64,000 nucleotides of DNA from Bacteroidia bacterium (GCA_021740825.1 JAIOZA010000003.1:1-64000), one strand, 5' to 3'; shown: positions 28,354 through 37,849, counted from the stretch's first letter. The notes: a model not told the origin generated them from the letters alone. Translations and numbers: made by a program.

Positions 28354-28594
28354 ACTTGTTCCTTTTTTAGAGTTTGACACACTTTTTAACTATTCAACTT
28401 CTATAAATTTTCAACTTTATTTAGGAAGGGATTAATTATTGATTTTTCTAGTATTCATTTTTGAAAAGTTATTGTTTTTACAATATTTTATATGCTTGCT
28501 TGAAGCCTATAAAAATGGAAATATCTATATCTATTTTTATATTTGACGAATCAAATCGGAGAAAAAGTTAAATGCATCCGTTTTAAATAATTTT

Positions 28595-29377
28595 TTGGAA
28601 CAACAAGACACTATATCCTCCATTAGACAAGATTCTGCAGCCTATAGCAATGCTGTAAGTGTTGATAATACATCTATTTTTTATGGCCATACATTAAAAC
28701 GCATTCATGAAAAACCGATTATAAACTCACATTCTCCAAGTTACTGGGAGATAGTTATATTGTTTTTAATTTTCTGTATGTATGTTCTGATAAGAATTGC
28801 AGAGCCTAAAAAAATCGGAAAGATGTTTATTGCAGTTTTTAGCATGCAAGAAGCAAAGCAATTATTTCGGCAAGAGTTCAGACTTACAAAGCGTATCTCG
28901 CTTTTATTGGTTATTGCTTTTATATTTATTTTGGCATTTTTCATGCAATTTATGAATCAATATTATGGGTTTGTTTTAATTAATAGCACGCATTTGCTGC
29001 AATATTTTTTCTTCGTTTTAGTAATCACTTTAGCGTTTTTGTTGAAGTTTGTAGCAGTTTATGTCTTTGCTTTTATTTCCTCAAATATTGAATTAGGAAA
29101 AGAATATCTTTTTAACGTACTTATTTTTTCTCAAACCATTGGAATTATATTATTTCCGCTCATGACTTGCATACAGTACACAAAATTCCCGCCTCAGTGG
29201 TTTTTATTCCCCTCAGCAATTATATACATTGGATTTTATTTATTGCGAGCTTACAGAACCATTATTATATCAGCGGTTGAACAAAACATAGGAATTCTAT
29301 ATATTATTTTATACCTTTGCGCATTGGAAATTTTACCATTATTGGTTTTGATAAAATTTTTATTAGTAAATTTTTAA
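28595..29377 (+). CDS. DUF4271 integral membrane protein
   Basis: About 260 residues with an N-terminal soluble part of about 50 residues and six to seven membrane helices from SYWEIVILFLIFCMYVLI onward. The sequence matches DUF4271, a Bacteroidota membrane family whose gene usually precedes hemD, as here (16 bases apart). There is no ATG before the first helix. A TTG at 28595 is the only usual start; the frame is open back to 28547, so the true start or a small sequence error upstream is uncertain. Function unknown. Confidence 0.8.
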   Translation: MEQQDTISSIRQDSAAYSNAVSVDNTSIFYGHTLKRIHEKPIINSHSPSYWEIVILFLIFCMYVLIRIAEPKKIGKMFIAVFSMQEAKQLFRQEFRLTKRISLLLVIAFIFILAFFMQFMNQYYGFVLINSTHLLQYFFFVLVITLAFLLKFVAVYVFAFISSNIELGKEYLFNVLIFSQTIGIILFPLMTCIQYTKFPPQWFLFPSAIIYIGFYLLRAYRTIIISAVEQNIGILYIILYLCALEILPLLVLIKFLLVNF

Positions 29378-29392
29378 GCGCTGATTTTAAAT

Positions 29393-30628
29393 ATGGCTAA
29401 AAATAAGAAGAACACTGTAAAAGCACCTTCTGTAAAACAAAATAGTAAGAAGGCCAAGAAGGTAATTGTAGAAAAAGTAGTCAAAAAAAGTACTAAAAAG
29501 ACAATTCCTAAGAAAGCAGTAGTAAAAACAGTTCCTAAAAAAGCGATAGCAAAACCAGTTGCTAAAAAAGCAGTGGTAAAAAAAATTATCATTAAAAAAT
29601 CAGCCTCTTCAAAAAATAGTATCAAAAAGGCAGTTAAAAAGGCTGCACCAAAAAAGGCGATTACAGCTGTAAAAAAAGCAATTGTAAAAAAAGTAGCAGC
29701 TATAAAGCCGGTAGAAATTGTTAAACAAAAACCTGCACCAAAGTTAAAATTACCTGTAGTTAAGAAAGTGGAAGTTGCTTTAAGTACTGAAAAAATTGTA
29801 AAAGTAGGTGTTAAAACAAAAAAACAATTAGTTGTTGTAGTTCCTCAACCTGTAATTGAAGTATCAAACTTCCCAAAGAATAAGGTCAAGACGATTTTAA
29901 TTTCTCAGCCGAAACCTGAAAATGATAAAAATCCATATTACGATCTTTCAAAAAAATATAACCTAATTGAAACATTTCGTCAGTTTATTAAGATTGAAGG
30001 TATTCCTGTTAAAGATTTTCGTTCACAACGCATTGATATATTAGAACACAAGGCGGTTATTTTAACAAGTAGAATGGCTGTAGATCATTATTTTAGAATG
30101 TGTAATGAGATGCGCGTTACTGTTCCTGAATCGATGAAATATTTTTGTATAAACGAGGCTACCGCTTACTATTTACAAAAGTATATCCAATACCGTAAAC
30201 GTAAAATTTTCTTCGGACATCAAACTATCCAGGATTTAGTGGATGTAATAAGAAAAAATAGGGAAGAGAAGTTTTTATTACCTGCGTCTGATGTTCATAA
30301 AGAACAAATTTGTGATTTTTTAGATGCCATTAATATAAAGTATACAAAGGCTATCATGTATAGGACAGTTAGTGCCGATTTATCAGATATAAAAAATTTA
30401 AACGAGTTTGATATTTTAGCGTTTTTTACACCGGCTGGCATTAATTCATTAAAGCAAAATTTTCCTAATTTTAAACAAGGAAATACACGTATTGCTTGTT
30501 TTGGTGCAGCTACAGCTAATACCTTACTAAAAAATGGTTATCGATTAGATATTTATGCTCCAAATCCAAAAAATCCAAGTATGTCTGGCGCACTTGATCA
30601 ATACATTAAAGAGGCCAATAAACGATAG
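29393..30628 (+). CDS. hemD: Uroporphyrinogen-III synthase with histone-like N-terminal tail
   Basis: 411 residues, far longer than the usual 240-260. Residues 1 to about 125 are a Lys/Ala/Val/Pro repeat tail (MAKNKKNTVKAPSV, KKAVVKTVPKK, KKAAPKKA) like histone H1, and after a linker the synthase domain starts near KTILISQPKPENDKNP (167-182). The C-terminal half carries FDILAFFTPAGINSLKQNF and RIACFGAATANTLLKNGY, matching HemD motifs. The enzyme cyclises hydroxymethylbilane to uroporphyrinogen III. The DUF4271 neighbour supports the call. The tail may bind nucleic acid or anionic surfaces; this is inference. Codon use of the tail is AAA-rich but similar to the rest. Confidence 0.85.
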   Translation: MAKNKKNTVKAPSVKQNSKKAKKVIVEKVVKKSTKKTIPKKAVVKTVPKKAIAKPVAKKAVVKKIIIKKSASSKNSIKKAVKKAAPKKAITAVKKAIVKKVAAIKPVEIVKQKPAPKLKLPVVKKVEVALSTEKIVKVGVKTKKQLVVVVPQPVIEVSNFPKNKVKTILISQPKPENDKNPYYDLSKKYNLIETFRQFIKIEGIPVKDFRSQRIDILEHKAVILTSRMAVDHYFRMCNEMRVTVPESMKYFCINEATAYYLQKYIQYRKRKIFFGHQTIQDLVDVIRKNREEKFLLPASDVHKEQICDFLDAINIKYTKAIMYRTVSADLSDIKNLNEFDILAFFTPAGINSLKQNFPNFKQGNTRIACFGAATANTLLKNGYRLDIYAPNPKNPSMSGALDQYIKEANKR

Positions 30629-30805
30629 ACTTTGTAACGCTTCTATTTGACTTATTTATCCAAATAGAAACATCGTTTTACAAAATAGTTACTTGGGTTA
30701 ATAAAGGATGCCGCAAGATGGTACTTCATCTTAAATTACAAAAGCTATGACTTGTGCATTTAAAAATAACTTACATTTAGCTTGAGAGAATACCCATAAA
30801 ACTAC

Positions 30806-31180
30806 ATGAATTTTACCTTTACTAAAATAGAACGTTTGTGTGGTGTAAAAGCTATTGATGAATTATATGCATCAGGTAAATCCAAAACGGCATTTCCTAT
30901 AAAACTTATTTATAAAAAATCGGAATTTGAAAGCCCTTTTCCTCTTAGAGTGCTATTTGTAGTTCCCAAAAAAAAACATAAACGAGCTAATAAAAGAAAC
31001 TTTATTAAACGTAGAATGCGTGAAGTATATCGTTTAAATAAACATGTGCTTTATGATGCAGTAGCTGCGCATAAATTAGATATTATGTTTATTTGTTTGA
31101 CTAGTGATGAGCTAGAATATGTTGAAATAGAAAAATCGATGTTACAATTAATGCATACATTGGCAAATCAAATTTTGTAG
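30806..31180 (+). CDS. rnpA: Ribonuclease P protein component
   Basis: 124 residues, normal length. The RNR motif appears as KRANKRNFIKRRMREVYR near residues 55-75, after the strand LRVLFVVPKKKHK. The protein assists the RNase P RNA in trimming tRNA 5' ends. The usual neighbour rpmH is not upstream; hemD lies 177 bases before it. Its 3' end overlaps the convergent TSUP transporter gene by 13 bases. Confidence 0.93.
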   Translation: MNFTFTKIERLCGVKAIDELYASGKSKTAFPIKLIYKKSEFESPFPLRVLFVVPKKKHKRANKRNFIKRRMREVYRLNKHVLYDAVAAHKLDIMFICLTSDELEYVEIEKSMLQLMHTLANQIL

Positions 31181-31971
31181 GTAGTTACTACGTCGTATCC
31201 GTATTTTAAAATCATGATAGTAACAATTACTAAAAAAATACTACGCACAAAACCATTTCCTTTTTTTAATACCAAAGTACTACCAATAAAACTTCCAAGG
31301 ATATTGAATACGGCTAATAAAAAAGCAAGTTGTAAAATATAATTTCCCTGCTTAATAAATACAATTAGTGCAGAGATGTTTGTGATACAGTTTACTATTT
31401 TTGAATACGCAGATGCCTTCACAAATTCAAATCCTAATATCACTACAAAACCCAACACAAAAAAGCTTCCTGTACCTGGACCAAAAAATCCATCATAAAA
31501 ACCAACTACTAATCCTATGCAAGTTCCATAAAGTAATTGTTTGTTAATTGGGAGTTCTTTTGTTTCATTAGCGCCTAAGTCCTTTTTAAAAAACGTATAA
31601 ATAGCAATAGCAATTAGGATTACTAAAATAATTGGCTTTAAAATAGTTGAATCGATATGGCTAACTATTTTTGCCCCTAAAAAAGAAGAAACAAAACAAC
31701 TTAGTGCTATTACAAAAAGTAATTTATAATTAAAGGTTATTTTTTTAGCGTATTTAAATGCAGCAATCGAAGTGCCAGCAAGTGCCGCAATTTTATTTGT
31801 TCCAAACAAAATTGGTAATGGCATTTTTGGAAATGTAATTAATAAAAAAGGAATTTGAATTAATCCACCTCCACCAACAACAGCATCAATAAACCCAGCA
31901 GTAAATGCTGATAATGCTAATAAGCATAATGTTATTACGCCATAGTCAGTGTAGATATTTAGAATACTCAT
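31168..31971 (-). CDS. TSUP family (TauE/SafE) transporter
   Basis: 267 residues with about eight hydrophobic helices in two repeated halves. The first half holds GFIDAVVGGGGLIQIP near residues 26-41 and the second GFYDGFFGPGTGSFF, the paired signature of TauE/SafE permeases. These proteins are proposed exporters or importers of sulfite, sulfonates or other organic anions; the substrate here is unknown. It overlaps the end of rnpA. Its own promoter must lie in the 90 bases before the ppiD terminator. Confidence 0.92.
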   Translation of the reverse strand: MSILNIYTDYGVITLCLLALSAFTAGFIDAVVGGGGLIQIPFLLITFPKMPLPILFGTNKIAALAGTSIAAFKYAKKITFNYKLLFVIALSCFVSSFLGAKIVSHIDSTILKPIILVILIAIAIYTFFKKDLGANETKELPINKQLLYGTCIGLVVGFYDGFFGPGTGSFFVLGFVVILGFEFVKASAYSKIVNCITNISALIVFIKQGNYILQLAFLLAVFNILGSFIGSTLVLKKGNGFVRSIFLVIVTIMILKYGYDVVTTYKI

Positions 31972-32014
31972 ATATAATGAAGATAGCTTGTTAAATTGAA
32001 TACTGGCATAAAAA

Positions 32015-32048
32015 AACTCCTACTAAATTTTAGCAGGAGTTTTTTTTA
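32015..32048 (-). terminator. Terminator of ppiD
   Basis: AACTCCTACTAAA and its inverse around TTTAGCAGGAGTT form a near-perfect stem with a short loop (one mismatch). Flanking A- and T-runs make it work in both directions, and it sits directly after the ppiD stop on the minus strand. Confidence 0.8.
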
Positions 32049-32061
32049 ATAAAAATAGTTT

Positions 32062-34218
32062 TTAAAAATCAAATTTACCTCTATGGTCCTCAATGTTTGC
32101 TTTTTCTTTTAAAGCATCAAATAATTCATAGTCCACACGACCTGTATTCATTTGTTCAATTTCTTTTTGTTTCCCTTTAAAATCTTGAGGTAAAACCGCA
32201 TCTTTCACTGATAATACATTTACAACAAAAACACCGTTATCACCTTTAATAGCTTTACTTGTGTTACCAGCTTTCATTGCTGAAGCCACGCCAATTAGGG
32301 CGTCCTCTCTTCCAATTGCTGCAACATTAAATGCAGAGAAAGTTAAGTTTTCTGATTTTTCAGCAGTTAATCCTAACTTAGAAGCGATATCATCAATAGA
32401 TTTAGATGCTCCTGCTTTTGATTTAAATTCAGTAATAAAAATTTCTGCTTTTTTATCGCGAATAGTTTTTGCAGTCACTTCATCATTAACATCTTCTAAA
32501 GGAGCAATTCCTTTATCCTTAATACCAACTAATTGCGCAACAATAAATCTATCTTTAAATTCAAATACGGGTGAAACTTCCCCTTTTTTTGCTTTATAAG
32601 TCCAACGAACTAAATCTTTTGCTCCTTCTAAACCTGGCAATGTTTTATCGCCTTCTTTAATATTTTCGGCAATGCGTTTGTTTAATTTTTCAGAATCAAC
32701 ACTTTTATTGAAAGCCTCGCTAGTTTGATTTTTACCCGCAAAGTCACTTGCTGTTTTATAATACTCCTGGCTTGTTTCTCCACTTGGTGCAATTAACTTA
32801 GTAATTTGAGCAACGGTGTAGGAGTTGTGACGAGTTTTAGAAACATTTAAAACTTCAATAATATGGAATCCAAATTGAGTTGGTACGATGGTGATATTTC
32901 CAACTGTTCCTTGTAAACCTGCATTTTTAAATGGATCCACAAAACCTTTGTTTTCATCAAACCATCCATAGTCGCCACCTTTGTCAATTGACCCTAAATC
33001 GTCAGACATTGTTTTTACTAACGTGTCAAACTTTACTTGTTTATTCTTGATTAACACTAATAAACTATCGGCAATGCGTTTTGCAACTTCAGGAGTACGC
33101 TGTGTTTGTGTTTTTTGACTTTGTAATCCAATTAAAATATGACGAACTTTTGCAGAATCTGCTATTGATTTAACATCTGCTAATTTATAAATCTTAATAA
33201 ACGTACCTTCAACATACGGGCCATAAACAGTACCTTTAGCTGCACCAAATACAGTTGAATCTGTAATGATCATGTTTTTTTTGCTGTAGCTAGAAATACT
33301 TACTTGACCACCTTCTGTTTCTTGAGCAATGTAAGCTGAATCTTCAGAGGCTATTTTGGTTTTAAACTCATCGGTAGCACGTTGAGCATCTTTCATTAAG
33401 GCATCATAATCTGCTTTAGAAGGCATGACATCATAAGCAATGTATTCAATTTTACGAGTTGCATCTGCTACTTTGTAATCATTTTTATGTTTATTGTAAT
33501 AAGCATTCAATTCATCTTCAGTAACTTTTACAGTAGAATCAGCAACGGTTGCGTATGGCTTTAATACAAAGGCTACGTTTACTTGTTTGTTTTGAGCAAT
33601 AAATGCGTCTTTAGCTTCTGCTTTAGTAACGTATAATCCTTTTTTAACAGCATTGTTATACTTTTCAGCAGCACGTACTTCTAAAATAGATTTTTCTAAT
33701 TGTAACCAAAATTTTTCTTGTTCAGCATTCATTTGGCCAACCCATTGATTTAATTTTGCAAGATCTAATGTTCCGTCAGGGCGAGCAAAACCTTCGTATA
33801 CTTTTCCAGTTTTTTGATCTGTTAATTGCTGAATAACATATTGGTGCGGGTGAACTAACATTAAGTCGTACAACTCATCTTCAGATACTGAAATACCTAG
33901 TTTTTTGTACTGTAACTTAATGACTCTATCATTAATCATTTGACTCCAAACAGATTCAATGATTTGCTCTTTGGTTTTTTCATCAACGGTTGCATTTGGA
34001 TTTGATTGCTGAATTTGAACAATTTGCTCATTTACTTTAGCACTAAACGCTGGATAATCAATATTATCACCGTTAATTTTACCAACTTCTAAATCTTGAT
34101 TTGAGAATAAAGCACTACCAGAGCCAAGTAAACTCTCTAAAATAAAGATTACTAATGCTAAACCAACTATACCTACCAAAAGGCTTGTTCTACTACGTAT
34201 TTTTTCTAAAACGCTCAT
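32062..34218 (-). CDS. ppiD: PpiD/SurA-type peptidylprolyl isomerase, membrane-anchored
   Basis: 718 residues. An N-terminal helix (about 11-30, SLLVGIVGLALVIFILESLL) anchors it to the inner membrane; a SurA_N-like region follows, then a parvulin rotamase domain starting at AKVRHILIGLQ near residue 350 and running to FGFHIIEVL near 455, and a long C-terminal chaperone-like part. It helps fold exported and outer-membrane proteins. The ATG at 34218 is chosen: the TTG at 34242 lies within a likely -7 promoter box. It follows the FAD protein gene on the same strand but probably has its own promoter. Confidence 0.92.
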   Translation of the reverse strand: MSVLEKIRSRTSLLVGIVGLALVIFILESLLGSGSALFSNQDLEVGKINGDNIDYPAFSAKVNEQIVQIQQSNPNATVDEKTKEQIIESVWSQMINDRVIKLQYKKLGISVSEDELYDLMLVHPHQYVIQQLTDQKTGKVYEGFARPDGTLDLAKLNQWVGQMNAEQEKFWLQLEKSILEVRAAEKYNNAVKKGLYVTKAEAKDAFIAQNKQVNVAFVLKPYATVADSTVKVTEDELNAYYNKHKNDYKVADATRKIEYIAYDVMPSKADYDALMKDAQRATDEFKTKIASEDSAYIAQETEGGQVSISSYSKKNMIITDSTVFGAAKGTVYGPYVEGTFIKIYKLADVKSIADSAKVRHILIGLQSQKTQTQRTPEVAKRIADSLLVLIKNKQVKFDTLVKTMSDDLGSIDKGGDYGWFDENKGFVDPFKNAGLQGTVGNITIVPTQFGFHIIEVLNVSKTRHNSYTVAQITKLIAPSGETSQEYYKTASDFAGKNQTSEAFNKSVDSEKLNKRIAENIKEGDKTLPGLEGAKDLVRWTYKAKKGEVSPVFEFKDRFIVAQLVGIKDKGIAPLEDVNDEVTAKTIRDKKAEIFITEFKSKAGASKSIDDIASKLGLTAEKSENLTFSAFNVAAIGREDALIGVASAMKAGNTSKAIKGDNGVFVVNVLSVKDAVLPQDFKGKQKEIEQMNTGRVDYELFDALKEKANIEDHRGKFDF

Positions 34219-34239
34219 ATTGTTATTATTAAAGGAACG

Positions 34240-34247
34240 CAAAGATA
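34240..34247 (-). promoter_or_regulatory. Candidate -7 box before ppiD
   Basis: On the minus strand TATCTTTG matches TAnnTTTG, 21 bases before the ATG at 34218. It overlaps an in-frame TTG and so helps decide the start. Confidence 0.45.
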
Positions 34248-34271
34248 AAATTATTGCTGAAAAACGAAAAA

Positions 34272-35603
34272 TTAATTACAAATAAAATTAACAGCCAATT
34301 TATACGCTTGAGCACTAATTTCCGGTACTGCTGTACTTTCCCATAAAACTCCCTTTAATGGAGGACCCAACGTATAGACGTTTTGAGAAATTTGCCCATC
34401 TTTTTGTGCATTTATACCATATTTTATAAAATTTGGGGTAATAATTTGATTTTTCAGTAGGTTTTGTATTAATGGCATTTTAATTTTTGTGTAATCCGCT
34501 TCGGGCCCCGTGCAATTAATAATAAGATCTGTATTTAATGTTTGTGAACTTTGTTGGCTATTAGAAAAGAAAATTACAAAGTTTTTTTCTGAGTATTTTA
34601 TATCAAACACTCTTCCTTTTATTAAACCTATTTTATTATTTGAAATTAATTCCTGAAAAACTATCATGCTTTGCATTGGAGCTCTATGCCTTGCAACGCC
34701 CCATTTATGTCTTAAATGCCTAAGGAATTGATGTTGTTCGTCTATCGAAAAATTTACCCAAATATTTTGAAAATAAGGGCGCATAACATCAATAATACTA
34801 TGTGGATTTAAACCTTGTTTTTTTGCGGTTTTTAATTGTTTGTTTACAATCGATAGTATTTCTGACAAACTGTATATTTTTTCTTCTTCTATAAACGGAG
34901 CAACAGACGGAAAAGCATTTTCATGATGCACCTCAGGAACATAGGCGTGAGGAGAAATAATATGAATAAGACCTTTGTATTTATTTTTAGATAAACTAAT
35001 TACGACGTCAATCATCGTTAATCCTGAGCCAATAATTGTAATATTATTTTTATTCAGAATCTTATGAGTTAATGACGGATGAAACGCATTTTGAAAGTAG
35101 TTCTCTGACCAAATATAATCTGATGAAATTGATCTTGGATGCGGTGGTAAAAAATTTCCAAAAGCCAGTACTAATTTTTGGACCAAGTAAGTGTTTTTTG
35201 TTTTTAATTCAAAACCATCATCTAGTTTATCAATAGATATAACTTCTTCTGCCAATTGAGTGATGGAAACTAATTGGTTTGTTTTTTTTGTATTTTCAAA
35301 TATATCATTCACATATTCCCCAAATATTTTTCTAGGGACAAAATCTGTTGGGTTGTAATGAGGATAATGTTGATTTAACCATTGGGTGAAATGAGTTGGT
35401 TCATCAAAAAAAATGGACATATTATTTGCCCTTACATTTAATAAATGTCTTTCTTCAATTGTTGAGTATGCGTAGCCTTTACAAAAATTATTATGAGTGT
35501 CAAACCAAATGATCGAAATTGGCTTTTTACTTTGTTTTATACAATTTAAAACCGTTAATGTGCCGCTGATACCGCCGCCAATTATGGCAATGGTGCTTGT
35601 CAT
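34272..35603 (-). CDS. FAD/NAD(P)-binding protein (NAD_binding_9 family)
   Basis: 443 residues. The N-terminus IAIIGGGISGTLTVLNC is a Rossmann FAD-binding GxGxxG motif, followed by GYAYSTIEERHLLNVRANNM, typical of the FAD-NAD(P)-binding family (PF13454) that includes hydroxyacyl and ornithine-type monooxygenase relatives. A second nucleotide loop appears as NITIIGSGLTMID near 190-202. The substrate is unknown. Its ATG overlaps the stop of the 69-residue membrane protein gene as ATGA, so the two are translationally coupled and belong to the lptC group. Confidence 0.85.
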   Translation of the reverse strand: MTSTIAIIGGGISGTLTVLNCIKQSKKPISIIWFDTHNNFCKGYAYSTIEERHLLNVRANNMSIFFDEPTHFTQWLNQHYPHYNPTDFVPRKIFGEYVNDIFENTKKTNQLVSITQLAEEVISIDKLDDGFELKTKNTYLVQKLVLAFGNFLPPHPRSISSDYIWSENYFQNAFHPSLTHKILNKNNITIIGSGLTMIDVVISLSKNKYKGLIHIISPHAYVPEVHHENAFPSVAPFIEEEKIYSLSEILSIVNKQLKTAKKQGLNPHSIIDVMRPYFQNIWVNFSIDEQHQFLRHLRHKWGVARHRAPMQSMIVFQELISNNKIGLIKGRVFDIKYSEKNFVIFFSNSQQSSQTLNTDLIINCTGPEADYTKIKMPLIQNLLKNQIITPNFIKYGINAQKDGQISQNVYTLGPPLKGVLWESTAVPEISAQAYKLAVNFICN

Positions 35604-35809
35604 TTTCTAGGTTGATTATTTGCTAAGCGATCTTGATTTTTGCGCTGGTAGCGCCTTAATAAGTACATAATTGAAGCAATAATAAAAACAAACGTAAAGT
35701 ATAAGGCGCTATCCCAGTTGTTTACTATCAAAAAGTAAACACTAATTGCTGCGCAGCCAATAGCTGTCATTAGCCATATCATTTCCAGTATTTTAAAAAA
35801 TTTACTCAT
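35600..35809 (-). CDS. Small membrane protein of unknown function
   Basis: 69 residues with two membrane helices (about 10-28 and 36-50) and a basic C-terminus RRYQRKNQDRLANNQPRK on the likely cytoplasmic side. It starts 2 bases after the lptC stop and its stop overlaps the start of the FAD protein gene. The tight packing on both sides supports it as a real gene. No family is recognised with certainty. Confidence 0.75.
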   Translation of the reverse strand: MSKFFKILEMIWLMTAIGCAAISVYFLIVNNWDSALYFTFVFIIASIMYLLRRYQRKNQDRLANNQPRK

Positions 35810-35811
35810 AA

Positions 35812-36375
35812 CTATAATTGATTATCTTCTACTCTAATTGTGCCGGTTACTTCCTTTATTTCATATTGCGTAAAATCCTGATTTGCTTCCAAACCTTTAC
35901 CCATAATAATTTCTTTAGCGGTTGTAATTTTTACAAAATCATCGGAGATTATTTTCTTTTTTTGCTCATCCCAAATAAGGTGCTCGGTATTTAATTTTTC
36001 GCCATTTACATTTACTACCTCTACATTGTATTTTACTTCCATGCGTTTGGTGGTTTCGTAACGCACGCCATAGTCAGATTTTAACGTGGTTGATTCTTTG
36101 CCGTTTTGGTCGTAAAAAATAACAAAAAGTCCTTTTGGCATAATGGTCATAGGTTCTTTTGTATTTTCATATTTCTGCATTTGTGGCGTGGTAAGTTTTA
36201 TTTTTAAAATTGTAGAGTCAGAGTACAACATGGTAACTCCTTTGCCTGTTAAAGATGGCATTGTTGACTTTTTGCCAAGCGCCATTACTTCCTCTCTGTT
36301 TGTTTCGCATGCTGAAATAACGCAAATAGATACCGTTAAAATGAAAAGGCGACTTATGCTTTTTACTACATGCAT
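35812..36375 (-). CDS. lptC: LPS export protein LptC
   Basis: 187 residues with a lipobox ending at Cys23 (CVISAC), so it is probably a lipoprotein rather than the helix-anchored E. coli form; this is usual in Bacteroidota. The beta-jellyroll region runs from about residue 45, with LKSDYGVRYETTKRMEVK and EHLIWDEQKKKIISDDFV as the strongest LptC motifs. It bridges the LptB2FG transporter to LptA in LPS transport. It lies directly after an outer-membrane protein gene and coaX, a common Bacteroidota order. Confidence 0.88.
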   Translation of the reverse strand: MHVVKSISRLFILTVSICVISACETNREEVMALGKKSTMPSLTGKGVTMLYSDSTILKIKLTTPQMQKYENTKEPMTIMPKGLFVIFYDQNGKESTTLKSDYGVRYETTKRMEVKYNVEVVNVNGEKLNTEHLIWDEQKKKIISDDFVKITTAKEIIMGKGLEANQDFTQYEIKEVTGTIRVEDNQL

Positions 36376-36385
36376 TAAAAATAAA

Positions 36386-37849
36386 TTAATCGTATTTGAA
36401 TTTAATAAACCAACGTTTATTAAATGTAAATCCTAAAACTACACGAACGTAGTCTTCTTGCAACAAATTATTTGAAATTGAACCCATTTTCCCGAATTGG
36501 GCAGATAAATTAATAATGGCAATATCATCAAATCGTCCAATACCAACTGGTAAGCCTAAGCCGGCAGAAATAAAATAATTGCTGATGGCCGTATTTTTTA
36601 AATCTAAGTAACCATCTGTATAAGAAAAACCTAAACGGTATTGAATTCTTTTTGTATAGTTTGAAGAGCCGTATGCTAATTTATTTGGAACGTAATTTAA
36701 CCCAGCAGACAACCGATAACTATTTTTGAAATTTGTACTTGGCGCATCAAAATATTTAAAACCACTCCAAGCAGTGGTGGCTGCATCCATTAATAAGGTT
36801 ATTTTTTCACCTTTTTTAATGGAAAAACCAATCCCCATTTCTAATGGTAACTTAATTAAACCTGCCACGTTTTGCGAATTTAGTATTGTATCTTTTGGAC
36901 GCTCAATGCCAAAACCATCAATGGCATAATTATAAATAATATTACTTTGTTTAGCAGAAATCCCCGTTGGAGTATTTATAAAAAAGCCGACGCCAATTTT
37001 TATTTTTTGTTTTAAAATACGATGTTGACCTTTTGATTTTACCGAATCGATTGTAAAATGAGTTTGCAATCCGGCGTTGAAAGTAAAATCTGATACCTGA
37101 ATAGATCGTTGTCTTTTTGAATTGAAATAGGTAACTGTTCCGGGATAAATAATATTTGTAGTTTGGTTAATAGTTCCAAATAAATAGTTGGCGGTTCCAC
37201 CAATTGAAAGTTCTGATAAAAGTTGTTTGCCAATTTTTTTACGCTTGTAGATTGCTGTTTTTTGATATTTAATAAGCGTGTCAGCTTCCGCAGAATTATA
37301 AAATTTTGAAGCTTGTTTTCTAAATGGCTTGATGCCTGCTCCTACAAAAGCTTTATTAATTCCCCCATCTCCATCAAAAATATAATTCATGGTGCCAATA
37401 CCTTCATACTCTTGCGTAGAAGTAATTTTATAGCCAACAGTGCTATAAGGCATAATGCCAAAAGCGGCGCCACCAATTCGTTTTAATGGGAATCCAACCG
37501 AGCCGTAAGAAAAATTAGTGTTTTTTTTAACAGCAGAACCTTGACTATTAATGATTTTAGTAAATTGTGCTTGACCACCTAATTCAAAAGTGGTTAGTTT
37601 AATGCCAGCTAAACCTGCCGGATTAGCCACATTAATAAAAAAGGGTGCAATAGTATCTTGGTGATAAGCAATAAACGATCCGCCCATAGCAGCTGGTGCG
37701 GCAAAAGTTTGTAAGTTTAATTCGCCCAAGCCGTAGCGTGAGTATGGACTTGATGTTAAAATTTGAGATTTACAAAACATGCTCAAACATAAAAACGCAA
37801 GTGTTAAGGAAGTTGACTTCAAAAAAGAGGTATCTTTAATTATTTTCAA
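36386..37849 (-). CDS. Outer-membrane beta-barrel protein of unknown function
   Basis: 487 residues with a signal peptide (about 1-29, ending before QILTSSPYSRYGLGEL) and alternating hydrophobic strands to a final aromatic residue-rich segment (VVLGFTFNKRWFIKFKYD), as in outer-membrane barrels. The SSPYSRYGLG and NPAGLAG patterns are common in Bacteroidota barrels related to FadL/PorV-like proteins. The function is not known; the link with coaX and lptC suggests an envelope role. The start overlaps the coaX stop by 14 bases. Confidence 0.78.
   Translation of the reverse strand: MKIIKDTSFLKSTSLTLAFLCLSMFCKSQILTSSPYSRYGLGELNLQTFAAPAAMGGSFIAYHQDTIAPFFINVANPAGLAGIKLTTFELGGQAQFTKIINSQGSAVKKNTNFSYGSVGFPLKRIGGAAFGIMPYSTVGYKITSTQEYEGIGTMNYIFDGDGGINKAFVGAGIKPFRKQASKFYNSAEADTLIKYQKTAIYKRKKIGKQLLSELSIGGTANYLFGTINQTTNIIYPGTVTYFNSKRQRSIQVSDFTFNAGLQTHFTIDSVKSKGQHRILKQKIKIGVGFFINTPTGISAKQSNIIYNYAIDGFGIERPKDTILNSQNVAGLIKLPLEMGIGFSIKKGEKITLLMDAATTAWSGFKYFDAPSTNFKNSYRLSAGLNYVPNKLAYGSSNYTKRIQYRLGFSYTDGYLDLKNTAISNYFISAGLGLPVGIGRFDDIAIINLSAQFGKMGSISNNLLQEDYVRVVLGFTFNKRWFIKFKYD

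Noticed and set aside
29374-29625. Minus-strand frame opposite the HemD tail
   Set aside because: It is the reverse reading of Lys/Ala codons, giving a Phe/Leu-rich mirror, with no supporting signals.
34219-34242. Upstream TTG start for ppiD adding eight residues
   Set aside because: It overlaps a TATCTTTG box, and the Asn-rich extension is not part of the family.
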